Of a DNA stretch of 64,000 bases, positions 17,272 to 25,156 are shown piece by piece (the stretch's first letter is position 1; each line of letters starts with the position of its first letter). This stretch comes from Caryophanales bacterium UBA5729 (GTDB lineage: Bacteria; Bacillota_I; Bacilli_A; Izemoplasmatales; Hujiaoplasmataceae), in the NCBI GenBank assembly GCA_002419505.1, contig DIGF01000035.1, forward strand, positions 6,042 to 70,041, in the 5' to 3' direction. The translations under genes were made by a program, and so were the position numbers. The notes beneath the pieces were generated by a model. It saw nothing but the letters and a program-made list of their open reading frames with translations, did no database searches and had not been told where the DNA came from.

Positions 17272-17796
17272 CTAACCAGCTACTATCATGAGTAAAATAG
17301 TTAAAGGTATAAGTGCTAATCCAAACTTCAAAGCATTATTAAAATGACTCATCTTTCCTTTTGCTATTTTTGAATTAATACTAATTTGAGAAAGAATCAT
17401 CTCAGATAATGTATCTTCATTTACTTTGTTTGCAGAATTGATATAGTCTGTACTCTCCATCTTGGCAATTGAAACAAACGATACTAGGTTTTCAGAAAAG
17501 TAATCTACTTTATTTGTTCTTGCTATGAAAACAGATATTAAATGAAGTATTGTGAATCCTAAAGCAATAACATATATAATCCCAAATACAATTATTAATG
17601 TAATTTGAATATTACTTCCATTAACTACTAAATTTGCTAAATTTCCGTATGTGCTTGCTGAAAATCCAATGATCAAACCTAAGAATGCAAGCAAGATAGA
17701 AGACTTATTATCTGCAGCTGTAATCCAAGAATTTACAATTTCTAGTGTTCTAAACGAAGTATCTATATCAAATACTTTCTTTACTGAATCTCCCAT
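17272..17796 (-). CDS. pycTM: Pycsar-type transmembrane effector
   Basis: 174 aa. The N-terminal signature LEIVNSWITAADNKSSILLAFLG (residues 18-40) is the W-I-x-x-A-D-x-K-x-S-x-x-L-A motif of the Pycsar effector domain (PycTM). It has three membrane helices, at about 33-52, 62-90 and 153-172. In known systems, cyclic UMP or cyclic CMP from the partner cyclase triggers the effector, which damages the inner membrane and stops phage growth. It overlaps the cyclase gene by 16 bases and has a GGAGG site. Assignment as Pycsar rests on this motif and the adjacent cyclase. Confidence 0.8.
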   Translation of the reverse strand: MGDSVKKVFDIDTSFRTLEIVNSWITAADNKSSILLAFLGLIIGFSASTYGNLANLVVNGSNIQITLIIVFGIIYVIALGFTILHLISVFIARTNKVDYFSENLVSFVSIAKMESTDYINSANKVNEDTLSEMILSQISINSKIAKGKMSHFNNALKFGLALIPLTILLMIVAG

Positions 17797-18455
17797 GTTG
17801 CCTCCTTAATTATATATGTATTTTGCAAATTTGTTTGATAAGGTTCACAATATCCTTTATGTTTTCTATCAAGATGCTCATGCGTTTTAGCATCAATAAT
17901 AACTTGGTTCTTTTGTGCTAATCCACAAAACTTTGATGCATAGTTTGTAATATCACTTGGATATGCTACTTCACTCCCATTATCAGTAGTTAATCTTGTT
18001 ACATACACATGTCCAGTTCTAATACCTATGCCACAACTTATTCCCCAATTACTATCTAACAAAGGATTCATTGACTCAGCAATATAAGTATTGATAGTAA
18101 TTGCGGCATCCACTGCTCGTTGTCCGGAATTTCCTGTTGAATCATTTGTAAATGCACATAAAATCCCATCACCAACAATTTGAAGAATAACTCCGTTATA
18201 ATCATTTATGGCTTTCTTACAAAGTTTAGTATACATCTGATAAACCTTAACCATATTCTTACGTCCAATTGCATCTGTTAGTACAGTTGAACTTCTTATG
18301 TCGATAAACATTAATGATGTTTCAATATTATAGACTTTCTTACCGCTTGGTATTTGGTTTTGGTCTAAAAATCCAGTTTGATTTATTACCTCAATTTTTC
18401 TGTCATAGATTTGTTTTAACTCGTTCTTTAAAGAATCCAATTCACTTCTATTCAT
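17781..18455 (-). CDS. pycC: class III nucleotidyl cyclase (Pycsar cyclase)
   Basis: 224 aa, one cyclase homology domain (about residues 45-205). The metal-binding aspartates are visible: FIDIRSST (Asp52) and VGDGILCAF (Asp96). Later conserved features are ISCGIGIRTGHVYV and DITNYASKFCGLA. Stand-alone cyclases of this type beside a PycTM effector make cUMP or cCMP after phage infection; which base this one uses cannot be read by eye. The ATG at 18453-18455 follows AAAGGAG; the longer TTG form would overlap that site. It is the third gene of the operon. Confidence 0.82.
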   Translation of the reverse strand: MNRSELDSLKNELKQIYDRKIEVINQTGFLDQNQIPSGKKVYNIETSLMFIDIRSSTVLTDAIGRKNMVKVYQMYTKLCKKAINDYNGVILQIVGDGILCAFTNDSTGNSGQRAVDAAITINTYIAESMNPLLDSNWGISCGIGIRTGHVYVTRLTTDNGSEVAYPSDITNYASKFCGLAQKNQVIIDAKTHEHLDRKHKGYCEPYQTNLQNTYIIKEATWEIQ

Positions 18456-18469
18456 TAGAAACTCCTTTC

Positions 18470-19453
18470 TCAATAACGCCTTCTCGTTCTTCTTGTAGGT
18501 CGTTTAACTATTTTATTTGTAGTTTTCTTAAAATTGTTAAGTGTATATATAAATAATGGAATAAACACAGAAGTTATAATCCATTTAACTACTTCAAGTG
18601 TTTGTAAATACATTGTTCTTTCCAATTCAGTCATAAAACTCAAGTCAATATCCGTGATATACAAAATCCCAAAGAAACATGAAGCGATAAATATAAATAG
18701 CAACTGGTGTAAACGAATTATTCTATGTTTGTTTACATCTTTTGTGAAAATATTTTTGAAACGAATAGCTAATGCAAATATATTCGTAATCAACAAAGCA
18801 TAAAATAACATCGGTATAACAATAGAAAGCAAGTTATTAAGCGTTGTATCCCACTCAAAAGGTATCACAATCATACTTTCTACGTCAAGAGGGTAACCAA
18901 ATGCTGCCAGAAAAATCAGTAAACTCAGCATTGTAAATTGTATTGCATCCATAATCAATATTCTTTGTGTTCTTTTTTTATCTACTTTTGCTAGTTTCAA
19001 CAACCCTAAACCCAAAAAAAAGTTTATAAATCTCATCGCAAACAGGAATAGGATTGCATAGAGTAATTCAAAATATATAGCAATCAGAATCGTTCCCCAT
19101 ATACTTGCTGTAGGAATTCCTATACTAATCAAAATAATTGCTAATCCCAAACCAATCGCAACAATTGCACCTGTTAATTTAAGCATAAATAGTAAGCCTT
19201 GTAATAAGCCTTGCCACATCTTCTGTAATAAATTCCGTTTCTTTTCATAAATTTCTATTACATCATCAGTTATATCTTCTTCTTGTTCTTCTTGCTCTTC
19301 TTTTTTGTTTTTATCTGGAACTGCATTTTGAATTTTTTGAATAAAATCTTTAAAACTAAACACCTTGAAAGCATGTAAATAAAATATGATTTTGCCGATA
19401 AACAAAAGCATAAAATCTATTGATATTAATACAATCAATCCAATATTTAACAT
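18470..19453 (-). CDS. polytopic membrane protein in the Pycsar-like operon
   Basis: 327 aa. One helix at residues 3-27, then a highly acidic cytosolic segment (EEQEEQEEDITDDVIEIYEKK, about 52-72), and about six further helices (roughly 88-112, 117-150, 168-188, 203-228, 245-265 and 283-305). The tail is very basic (KRPTRRTRRRY). I do not recognise it. It starts three bases after the peptidase-like gene and ends 14 bases before the cyclase, so it is a genuine operon member. A role as a sensor or second membrane effector is only inference. Confidence 0.6.
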   Translation of the reverse strand: MLNIGLIVLISIDFMLLFIGKIIFYLHAFKVFSFKDFIQKIQNAVPDKNKKEEQEEQEEDITDDVIEIYEKKRNLLQKMWQGLLQGLLFMLKLTGAIVAIGLGLAIILISIGIPTASIWGTILIAIYFELLYAILFLFAMRFINFFLGLGLLKLAKVDKKRTQRILIMDAIQFTMLSLLIFLAAFGYPLDVESMIVIPFEWDTTLNNLLSIVIPMLFYALLITNIFALAIRFKNIFTKDVNKHRIIRLHQLLFIFIASCFFGILYITDIDLSFMTELERTMYLQTLEVVKWIITSVFIPLFIYTLNNFKKTTNKIVKRPTRRTRRRY

Positions 19454-19456
19454 ACT

Positions 19457-19951
19457 TTACACCTCTCGAAAACAATCTAGTTTTAAAGCCACCTCATTCG
19501 TAATGCATTCCGGTATTATACTCTTAACATTATATAGTTTCTTAATATGAAAATGAGCAAATGAAATTGCATCTATTTCAATTTTTTGTTTAAGATATTC
19601 TTCTTCAGGGATATCTTTTTTTGTAGGTGAGTTATAATTACTCATTTCCTCTTTCCAAATCTGAATAGTTTTTGAATCAATATTGCTTTCACCTTGATAC
19701 TTTCTTGTTATCAACTTCCATTGAAATGCATGTCTAGTTTCATCAAAGCATGTAACTTGAATCTCCATTGGTTTTGCTTGCTTTATCCATTCTTCGTTAA
19801 AAGCTATGATGTATTTTTCTTTTATAAAGATAGAATTAATGCCTTTCTTAGTTAAATCTTGATTATAAAAAAACTGCACGTCTGGTGTTTCTATACCTAG
19901 AATTCGTGCAGCTAAAGTCGTGCCATTGATCGCAACTTCGTAGTTATCCAT
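19457..19951 (-). CDS. HExxH-type peptidase-like protein with altered motif
   Basis: 164 aa. It resembles the small zinc-peptidase-like proteins of mobile elements that carry FHETRHAYQ and, about 50 residues later, a Q-x-IEIDAIAFA helix. Both regions are present (CFDETRHAFQ at about 88-97, QKIEIDAISFA at about 130-140), but the first metal His is Asp, giving DExxH. Such families often cleave repressors or antitoxins. Here the enzyme may be inactive or act as a sensor. It is the first gene of the operon and lies behind an extended -10 promoter. Confidence 0.55.
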   Translation of the reverse strand: MDNYEVAINGTTLAARILGIETPDVQFFYNQDLTKKGINSIFIKEKYIIAFNEEWIKQAKPMEIQVTCFDETRHAFQWKLITRKYQGESNIDSKTIQIWKEEMSNYNSPTKKDIPEEEYLKQKIEIDAISFAHFHIKKLYNVKSIIPECITNEVALKLDCFREV

Positions 19952-19984
19952 GATGTGTTCCCCCTAGATATCCTCTTAAGTAAA

Positions 19985-19993
19985 ATTATAACA
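19985..19993 (-). promoter_or_regulatory. extended -10 promoter of the Pycsar-like operon
   Basis: The minus strand reads TGTTATAAT, 34 bases before the first gene. A TTCTTG at 17 bp spacing is the best -35 candidate. The surrounding 20 bases are identical to the promoter at 2846. Confidence 0.65.
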
Positions 19994-20015
19994 TATTTTT
20001 TTAATTTCAAGAATA

Positions 20016-20048
20016 CAAAAAAAGTCATATCTTTTTTAGGTATGACTT
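20016..20048 (-). terminator. intrinsic terminator
   Basis: On the minus strand AAGTCATA pairs with TATGACTT, followed by TTTTTTTG. It isolates the HEPN-like gene from the Pycsar-like operon just downstream. Confidence 0.75.
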
Positions 20049-20110
20049 CATTCATTTATATATTTTTTAATGTAATATGTAACAATATAAAGTTTACCTA
20101 CATAACTTAA

Positions 20111-21397
20111 TTATTTTATGATTTTCAAAAATTCTTCTTCTTTATCCTCATCAACTAAGAAATCTAGCACATCAAGTTTAACAGTTTTTGCCGTAGCCTT
20201 ATTTCTTGCAATGTCACCTAATGTTCTTAATCTTCTAAGTTTAATTGGATGTTTAATTCTATCTTTTAATATTGTATTTTGCTGCAGAACCTCGATGAAT
20301 TTTTCTACTGCAATATCACTAAATTTACTAAACATGTCCGGAATATATTGTGCTGCTAAATCTGCAAAAAAATCTTTTCTTGAAAATTGAATACTTCCGT
20401 GCATTCTTCCAACATATGTTTGGGTAAGTCCATTAACATAGTCAAACAGTAATTCAGATGGAATTATTTCTGAATATTTTGATAATTGAGTAACACATTC
20501 ATTTTCAATTCTGAAAGTATCTAGATTATCATTTAATTTCTTAATGATAGGTCTTAAAAGACTAATTCGGGCATTTCTAGAAAGATATCTACTAGCATTT
20601 ACAAAATCAATAAATTTAAATGCATTATCAATCCTTTTAGCATCTCCGTTTTGAATTTCCTGATCAACTCTCCTTGCAGTTTGTATTTGTATGTCTTTAG
20701 GTAACAAATTCCATAATAAAGGTGCTGAAAACTCTATGTTTGACTTCAGAGTCATAGGTGTGTCTTCGTGTATATAAGACGTCATAAACCTGTTAGCAAG
20801 TTCATTCTTGTAGATTTTTGGAAGATCTGCAAATGTATTTGAAATAATATACTCATCCCTATTAAATGTTTCTGATGACATAATATTAATGTAATCATCA
20901 AGAATCACTATTTTAGGTGGAAAGTCTTGACTTAAGACATACTTAATACAATCCTCCATCATTGAAAGGACTTTTACATGTGATGGTTCACTACTTTCAG
21001 GATGTGCTGAAAATATATTTCTAGTATCTCTCGCATGATGTAGCACTTTTTTTGCTTCAAGTCCTATCACACCAATTTTATATGCTCCTTCAATTAACTG
21101 AAAATCATTTACATGATCTTGAAAGTCTTCATAAGTACTGATAGTTCTACCAATACTAGACTCCTTGTTAAATAGATCTAAACTTCGATAAATGATTTTT
21201 CTTCGCAAGTCATCAACAACAGCATTCCAAAACTGTCCGATTGCACTTCTTAATCCATTAACCTTTAATACTCTGACAGCCTCGAGGATATACGGAGAAT
21301 ATCGGATATCTTCTCTTATTTCACCAATACTATGATTAAATAGTTGAATATGTTCTGCTTGCATATCTTCATTTTGAACAATTATTTCATTTTTCAT
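20111..21397 (-). CDS. candidate HEPN-domain defence protein
   Basis: 428 aa, largely helical, no membrane segment. Residues 115-135 contain LEAKKVLHHARDTRNIFSAHPES, an R-N-x4-H-P pattern typical of HEPN RNases that act in abortive infection. The rest is helix-rich with no motif I know. The start ATG at 21395-21397 lies behind AGGGGTGA. The gene has its own consensus promoter and its own terminator, between the phage lysis genes and the Pycsar-like operon, where phages carry superinfection-exclusion genes. The HEPN call is tentative. Confidence 0.5.
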   Translation of the reverse strand: MKNEIIVQNEDMQAEHIQLFNHSIGEIREDIRYSPYILEAVRVLKVNGLRSAIGQFWNAVVDDLRRKIIYRSLDLFNKESSIGRTISTYEDFQDHVNDFQLIEGAYKIGVIGLEAKKVLHHARDTRNIFSAHPESSEPSHVKVLSMMEDCIKYVLSQDFPPKIVILDDYINIMSSETFNRDEYIISNTFADLPKIYKNELANRFMTSYIHEDTPMTLKSNIEFSAPLLWNLLPKDIQIQTARRVDQEIQNGDAKRIDNAFKFIDFVNASRYLSRNARISLLRPIIKKLNDNLDTFRIENECVTQLSKYSEIIPSELLFDYVNGLTQTYVGRMHGSIQFSRKDFFADLAAQYIPDMFSKFSDIAVEKFIEVLQQNTILKDRIKHPIKLRRLRTLGDIARNKATAKTVKLDVLDFLVDEDKEEEFLKIIK

Positions 21398-21427
21398 ATT
21401 ATCACCCCTTTTTATATGCACAAAAAC

Positions 21428-21456
21428 ATTATACTACTTAAACGTTAACAAATCAA
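21428..21456 (-). promoter_or_regulatory. consensus-like promoter for the HEPN-like gene
   Basis: On the minus strand TTGATT, a 17-base spacer, and TATAAT, about 30 bases before the start codon. The spacer contains GTTAAC. Confidence 0.75.
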
Positions 21457-21471
21457 AATCTAAAAAAATAC

Positions 21472-21503
21472 AAAAAAAGCCACACCATATTATCGGTGTG
21501 GCC
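21472..21503 (-). terminator. terminator of the prophage late operon
   Basis: On the minus strand GGCCACACC pairs with GGTGTGGC and is followed by TTTTTTT. It ends leftward transcription of the lysis module. Confidence 0.85.
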
Positions 21504-21523
21504 ATACTTGTGAAGCTATTTAG

Positions 21524-21784
21524 TTATTCGTTTTTCGTATTAATGAATGTTACTTTATCTCCAACAATCCTTAGGATATTGTTATCAATGTTAAGTGATG
21601 CTTTAACGCCTATTGTAGCACCTTCTTTAAGGTACTCTAGAACATTATCCATGAGTCCTTCTACAATGCTTACTGGAATCAAATCAGATTCTTTACAATT
21701 TTGTCTTTTAATATCAATTGTAACAATACCTGCTAGCTTGTCGAGTTTATTTACTCTTCCTACTAATATGACTTGGTTTAACAT
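21524..21784 (-). CDS. short SSB-like OB-fold protein
   Basis: 86 aa beginning MLNQVILVGRVNKLDK, the start typical of single-stranded DNA-binding proteins. It then has an IVTIDIKRQN strand, VEGLMDNVLEYLKEGATIGVKASL and a final IVGDKVTFI strand. It is shorter than usual SSB (about 110-160 aa) and lacks the acidic interaction tail. Its place as the last gene of the late operon is unusual for a replication protein. Confidence 0.6.
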   Translation of the reverse strand: MLNQVILVGRVNKLDKLAGIVTIDIKRQNCKESDLIPVSIVEGLMDNVLEYLKEGATIGVKASLNIDNNILRIVGDKVTFINTKNE

Positions 21785-21853
21785 ACTTTTCCTCCTTGAT
21801 TTGGTTATGACACATGTTACCTAAATAAAGCTACTATAGCAAGCTTTATTCTT

Positions 21854-22339
21854 TTACTTATTCAACTTATCTGCAATAATCTTCTCTGCTTCTGAGAGTG
21901 TTGATTTTCCGTGCATTTTGTTACTAAAGGATATGTAATCATCAATGATGGATTCTATCTTGCTTTGATTATCTTCAACAAAACCAATCGCTTTTTCAGT
22001 CGATCCAGTTAGATTTGATACCCATTCACTAAGTCTTTGAATAACAGCTTGTTTTTTCTCATCCCCAGCTAGGAAAATTTCACCCTTTTGTTTGGCAATC
22101 TGATTCTTCTCCTCAACAATCATAATGAACTCTTTAATTGTCTTTTGAACCGTTTCATCAAATACGATATCAGTCGCTTTTGTCACTAAATCAGCGACGA
22201 CTTCAGAAGAGTTCCTAATATCTTCTTTAACTTCTTTAATAACCGTTGATAGATTCCCACTTTCTTTAAACTTCGATGTGAAGTATAGAATAAGTGTTAG
22301 CACATTAGTTACGATTAATATTGTTTCAAGTGTTGTCAT
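21854..22339 (-). CDS. phage holin, LLH family
   Basis: 161 aa. It has one N-terminal helix (residues 4-22) and a long helical cytosolic domain ending in the pattern ERKQ-like GDEKKQAVIQRLSEWVSNLTGS and IDDYISFSNK, which matches Phage_holin_6_1 (LLH). It probably forms membrane lesions at the end of the lytic cycle. Overlap with the upstream gene is 14 bases. Confidence 0.7.
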   Translation of the reverse strand: MTTLETILIVTNVLTLILYFTSKFKESGNLSTVIKEVKEDIRNSSEVVADLVTKATDIVFDETVQKTIKEFIMIVEEKNQIAKQKGEIFLAGDEKKQAVIQRLSEWVSNLTGSTEKAIGFVEDNQSKIESIIDDYISFSNKMHGKSTLSEAEKIIADKLNK

Positions 22340-22619
22340 TTGGTTTTCCTCCTATATGGTTATATATATTTACTTGTGAATCTTCTAGTCTTGATACACG
22401 ATGTTCAAGAACATTAACATCCTTTTTTAAAGATTTAATATCCTGTCCATGCATTTCAAGTAAGTTTAGCATCTTAACATTTTGTTTTTCGATTCTTTGA
22501 AGATTAACGATGATTTCATCATTTTTTGTTTTGTTCTTTTTTTCTTGCTGACTGAATTGTTTAATAGTTGTCAAAATTACCACAACCATAGTCACAACCC
22601 AATATATTAGATTTTGCAT
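22326..22619 (-). CDS. small membrane coiled-coil protein, XhlA-like
   Basis: 97 aa. One N-terminal helix (about residues 5-22) is followed by a coiled coil (residues 40-85, heptads LKKDVNVLEHRVSRLED). This is the layout of hemolysin XhlA/holin-partner proteins. The ATG at 22617-22619 is chosen because GAGGTG lies six bases upstream. Confidence 0.65.
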   Translation of the reverse strand: MQNLIYWVVTMVVVILTTIKQFSQQEKKNKTKNDEIIVNLQRIEKQNVKMLNLLEMHGQDIKSLKKDVNVLEHRVSRLEDSQVNIYNHIGGKPNDNT

Positions 22620-22638
22620 ACGAAACACCTCTGTAATA

Positions 22639-23277
22639 CTATCCCAGTCCACTTTGTATCATCTCATTTCTGTAATTCTCTAGGTAGTCAAATAAGGATA
22701 CTATCTCTTCTTCATAATTAACCTCGTGGTTTACTTTATAATTTGCTTTATAATCAATCATTTTACTTTTCCAAGGCTCATCTACAATCAAGTCAAATGT
22801 ACCTGTCTGATTAAAGTGTTCAATCATGCCTCTTAGTCTATATAGATGATAGAAAGCTTTAGATTTTTGATTAACTTCAAATACACTTTTTGAATAGATT
22901 AATAATGCATCTATCAAATTGCTAATAAATGTACGATCAACGTTTGTAATGATATGATCTAACTCATCTGAAAACACAGGATTTAAATAATACTCATTTG
23001 ATTTAATACCAAGAACATTATCTGCTGCTTGCCTATGATAAGCGATGATTGAATCATCAAATTGTTGTCTCTTAATAAAATCCTCTTTCGAGAAAACAAA
23101 TAGGTCATATTTTCCAATAAATAAATGAAGGATTCCTCTAAAACCCTCTAATACGACAGTGACATCAATATCGCTTGTATTTTCATCTAATCCATAAGCT
23201 TTAGATCCACCATAGTAAATAAGCAAAATTTCAGTATTTGGAAATACTTCTTTTATGAGATCATAGACGTCATTCAT
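22639..23277 (-). CDS. nucleotidyltransferase-fold protein
   Basis: 212 aa. The pol-beta-type active site is clear: YYGGSKAYGLDENTSDIDVTVV (residues 21-42) gives GS...SDxD. It resembles the predicted nucleotidyltransferases of the YGL-x-x-x-x-SDID type. C-terminal residues 110-205 are helical. Its position between fibre genes and holins marks it as cargo. It may modify RNA or protein, as MNT-type enzymes do, but there is no HEPN partner adjacent. Confidence 0.65.
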   Translation of the reverse strand: MNDVYDLIKEVFPNTEILLIYYGGSKAYGLDENTSDIDVTVVLEGFRGILHLFIGKYDLFVFSKEDFIKRQQFDDSIIAYHRQAADNVLGIKSNEYYLNPVFSDELDHIITNVDRTFISNLIDALLIYSKSVFEVNQKSKAFYHLYRLRGMIEHFNQTGTFDLIVDEPWKSKMIDYKANYKVNHEVNYEEEIVSLFDYLENYRNEMIQSGLG

Positions 23278-23605
23278 TTACTTTCTCCTCAATAGCTTCA
23301 GCTAGTGGTGGTTCTAAAACATCATAATCATCTAATGCATCTTCAAATCCTATGACATTTTGCTTTAACCAATTGTATCCTTCAACAATTGGATTCACAT
23401 CTAAAAACAATCCATAATCAGAAAATGGGATTGATATATCCACTTCCTCGATTGGATGGTTATTACTTGCTCTTGCTTCTTTGGATAAATAGGATGCCAC
23501 ACATACTGTAATCTTCTTGTTTGAATAACTTATATTGAATGCAGTAATTCGGTGATAAGATGCACCTACACCAAATTTCGTATTTAACTCTTTAATAATT
23601 GCCAT
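23270..23605 (-). CDS. phage protein, unknown
   Basis: 111 aa, no helix or signal. Starts MAIIKELNTKFGVGASYHRI and has an acidic C-terminus (EPPLAEAIEEKVNE). Small proteins beginning in this way follow tail-fibre genes in other Firmicutes prophages. It overlaps the nucleotidyltransferase by 8 bases. Confidence 0.6.
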   Translation of the reverse strand: MAIIKELNTKFGVGASYHRITAFNISYSNKKITVCVASYLSKEARASNNHPIEEVDISIPFSDYGLFLDVNPIVEGYNWLKQNVIGFEDALDDYDVLEPPLAEAIEEKVNE

Positions 23606-23613
23606 AATAATTC

Positions 23614-24294
23614 CTACTTTCTTCTCATTCTGTAGATTGTAACTGAAATACTATCAGGTGAACCTACAGACATTCCTGGATTGATATATAGTGCTCCAAG
23701 ATCGCCATATGCTGTGTGAACAAAATCCACCATCTTAATTGATCCATCTCCTTGGCCAGAAAGTGTTGTCATACTTTTGCCATATGCTACCCACACTTGA
23801 GTATCTACATAACTCGCTTTAAATGTAGGCGATATTTCAAAATCAATGACCTTTGTAATCCCACTTGTAATCGCTGGTCCTGATACATAACTATCTTCGA
23901 TGTACTTTGCTGTTGTATTTATAGATGATCGTTTATCGTGAACTGTATCTTCAGTATTTAAATGATGGTTAATATAGGATCCGTAAAGACTTGATTGAGC
24001 AGATGTTCTGTAGTAGATGTACGTATCTGAAGTATCTAATGAAGTTCCTTGAGTGGACGCAATCACATGAACTTTATAAATGTAATCTGGATCAAACGGA
24101 TAAGTTAAACTATGGTAATAAGAATATCCTTGATAGAAATATACTTGTTCTAATGCACCACCAATTTTCACTACAGAAGATATGCCTCTTGCATATAGAG
24201 TTTCACTACCATAATCAAAAGCTAACTCACCTAAATAGGATAGATCAGATGTCGTTGGAGTACTTGAACCACGTTTAACTCTAATAATTGACAT
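23614..24294 (-). CDS. tail fibre/receptor-binding protein, short
   Basis: 226 aa. The N-terminal 25-40 residues (IRVKRGSSTPTTSDLSYLGELAFDY) form the R-R-G...GELA-type connector found at the head of phage fibre and hyaluronidase-like proteins. The rest is beta-rich with many Ser, Thr and Tyr. It overlaps the preceding fibre gene by one base. Confidence 0.7.
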   Translation of the reverse strand: MSIIRVKRGSSTPTTSDLSYLGELAFDYGSETLYARGISSVVKIGGALEQVYFYQGYSYYHSLTYPFDPDYIYKVHVIASTQGTSLDTSDTYIYYRTSAQSSLYGSYINHHLNTEDTVHDKRSSINTTAKYIEDSYVSGPAITSGITKVIDFEISPTFKASYVDTQVWVAYGKSMTTLSGQGDGSIKMVDFVHTAYGDLGALYINPGMSVGSPDSISVTIYRMRRK

Positions 24295-25145
24295 TAGTAA
24301 GTACCACCATCAATGATCGATGATGGTGTTAATACTTTTGAAGTATCAATCCCAAGTTTGTAAGTAATTCTAGTTGGTGTATAGTTTGAGTCAACAACTG
24401 CAACATATAAAAGACCATCAATAATTACATTATTTGCATATTCCGTTTCAGAAGCTGCGACTGCAATCCCATCTGAATCGCCAATATAAATATCTTTCAC
24501 ATTACTCAAAATTGTTCTTTGAGTTTCTGTTAAATGTAGATTCGAAGCAACATGCGTGTTATATGTTGTTGAAGCAACACCTCCAAGCCCAGCAAGTGAA
24601 ATCGTTACTGCCCCTGTTGAACCATTAACGCTCGTTACAGCATCAGTTGGTGTTAGGAGTTCTTGCCAGTTAGCAAGAGTAGAGTAAGGTGATGCCTTTA
24701 GAATAAACGACTTGTTTAAATCGGTTCTAACGGCAACGTCACCCTCCTGTGCGTTTGATAAAGCAAGCATCGCAGTCTGACTTGCTACAACATATGTGTT
24801 TGTCATCGCAATCTTTGGAACAACACTATCTGCTAATTTACCACTTGCATCAAGGATAGGTACATTCCCACTTCCAGTCCCAGTGTTTTTTGTTGATGCT
24901 GTTCCTAGATTAAGTGCAGTAATCTTTGTATCAATCTGATTATCAACTTTGTCTACTCCAGGTATCTTCAAGTAATCTGATTCAGAGAGTGGTACTGATA
25001 CACTTGCCACTTTGTCCGCTTTTGCAATATATAAATGCTCACCACTAAAATCAACTTGTGGTTCACCAGCTTTTACTGTTCCTGTTGTTCCAGTTAATGG
25101 TCCAGTTCCTGCAGTTGTTCTTCTCTTTATTTGAATTGTAGCCAT
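24294..25145 (-). CDS. phage tail fibre protein
   Basis: 283 aa. It begins with the same kind of connector (IQIKRRTTAGTGPLTGTTGTVKAGEPQVDFSGEHLYIA). A trimerising linker (LGTASTKNTGTGSGNVPILDASGKLADSVVPKIA) and an AVTSVNGSTGAVTISL motif common in phage fibres follow. It probably contacts the host surface. Confidence 0.8.
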   Translation of the reverse strand: MATIQIKRRTTAGTGPLTGTTGTVKAGEPQVDFSGEHLYIAKADKVASVSVPLSESDYLKIPGVDKVDNQIDTKITALNLGTASTKNTGTGSGNVPILDASGKLADSVVPKIAMTNTYVVASQTAMLALSNAQEGDVAVRTDLNKSFILKASPYSTLANWQELLTPTDAVTSVNGSTGAVTISLAGLGGVASTTYNTHVASNLHLTETQRTILSNVKDIYIGDSDGIAVAASETEYANNVIIDGLLYVAVVDSNYTPTRITYKLGIDTSKVLTPSSIIDGGTY

Positions 25146-25156
25146 TTAAATTCCTC

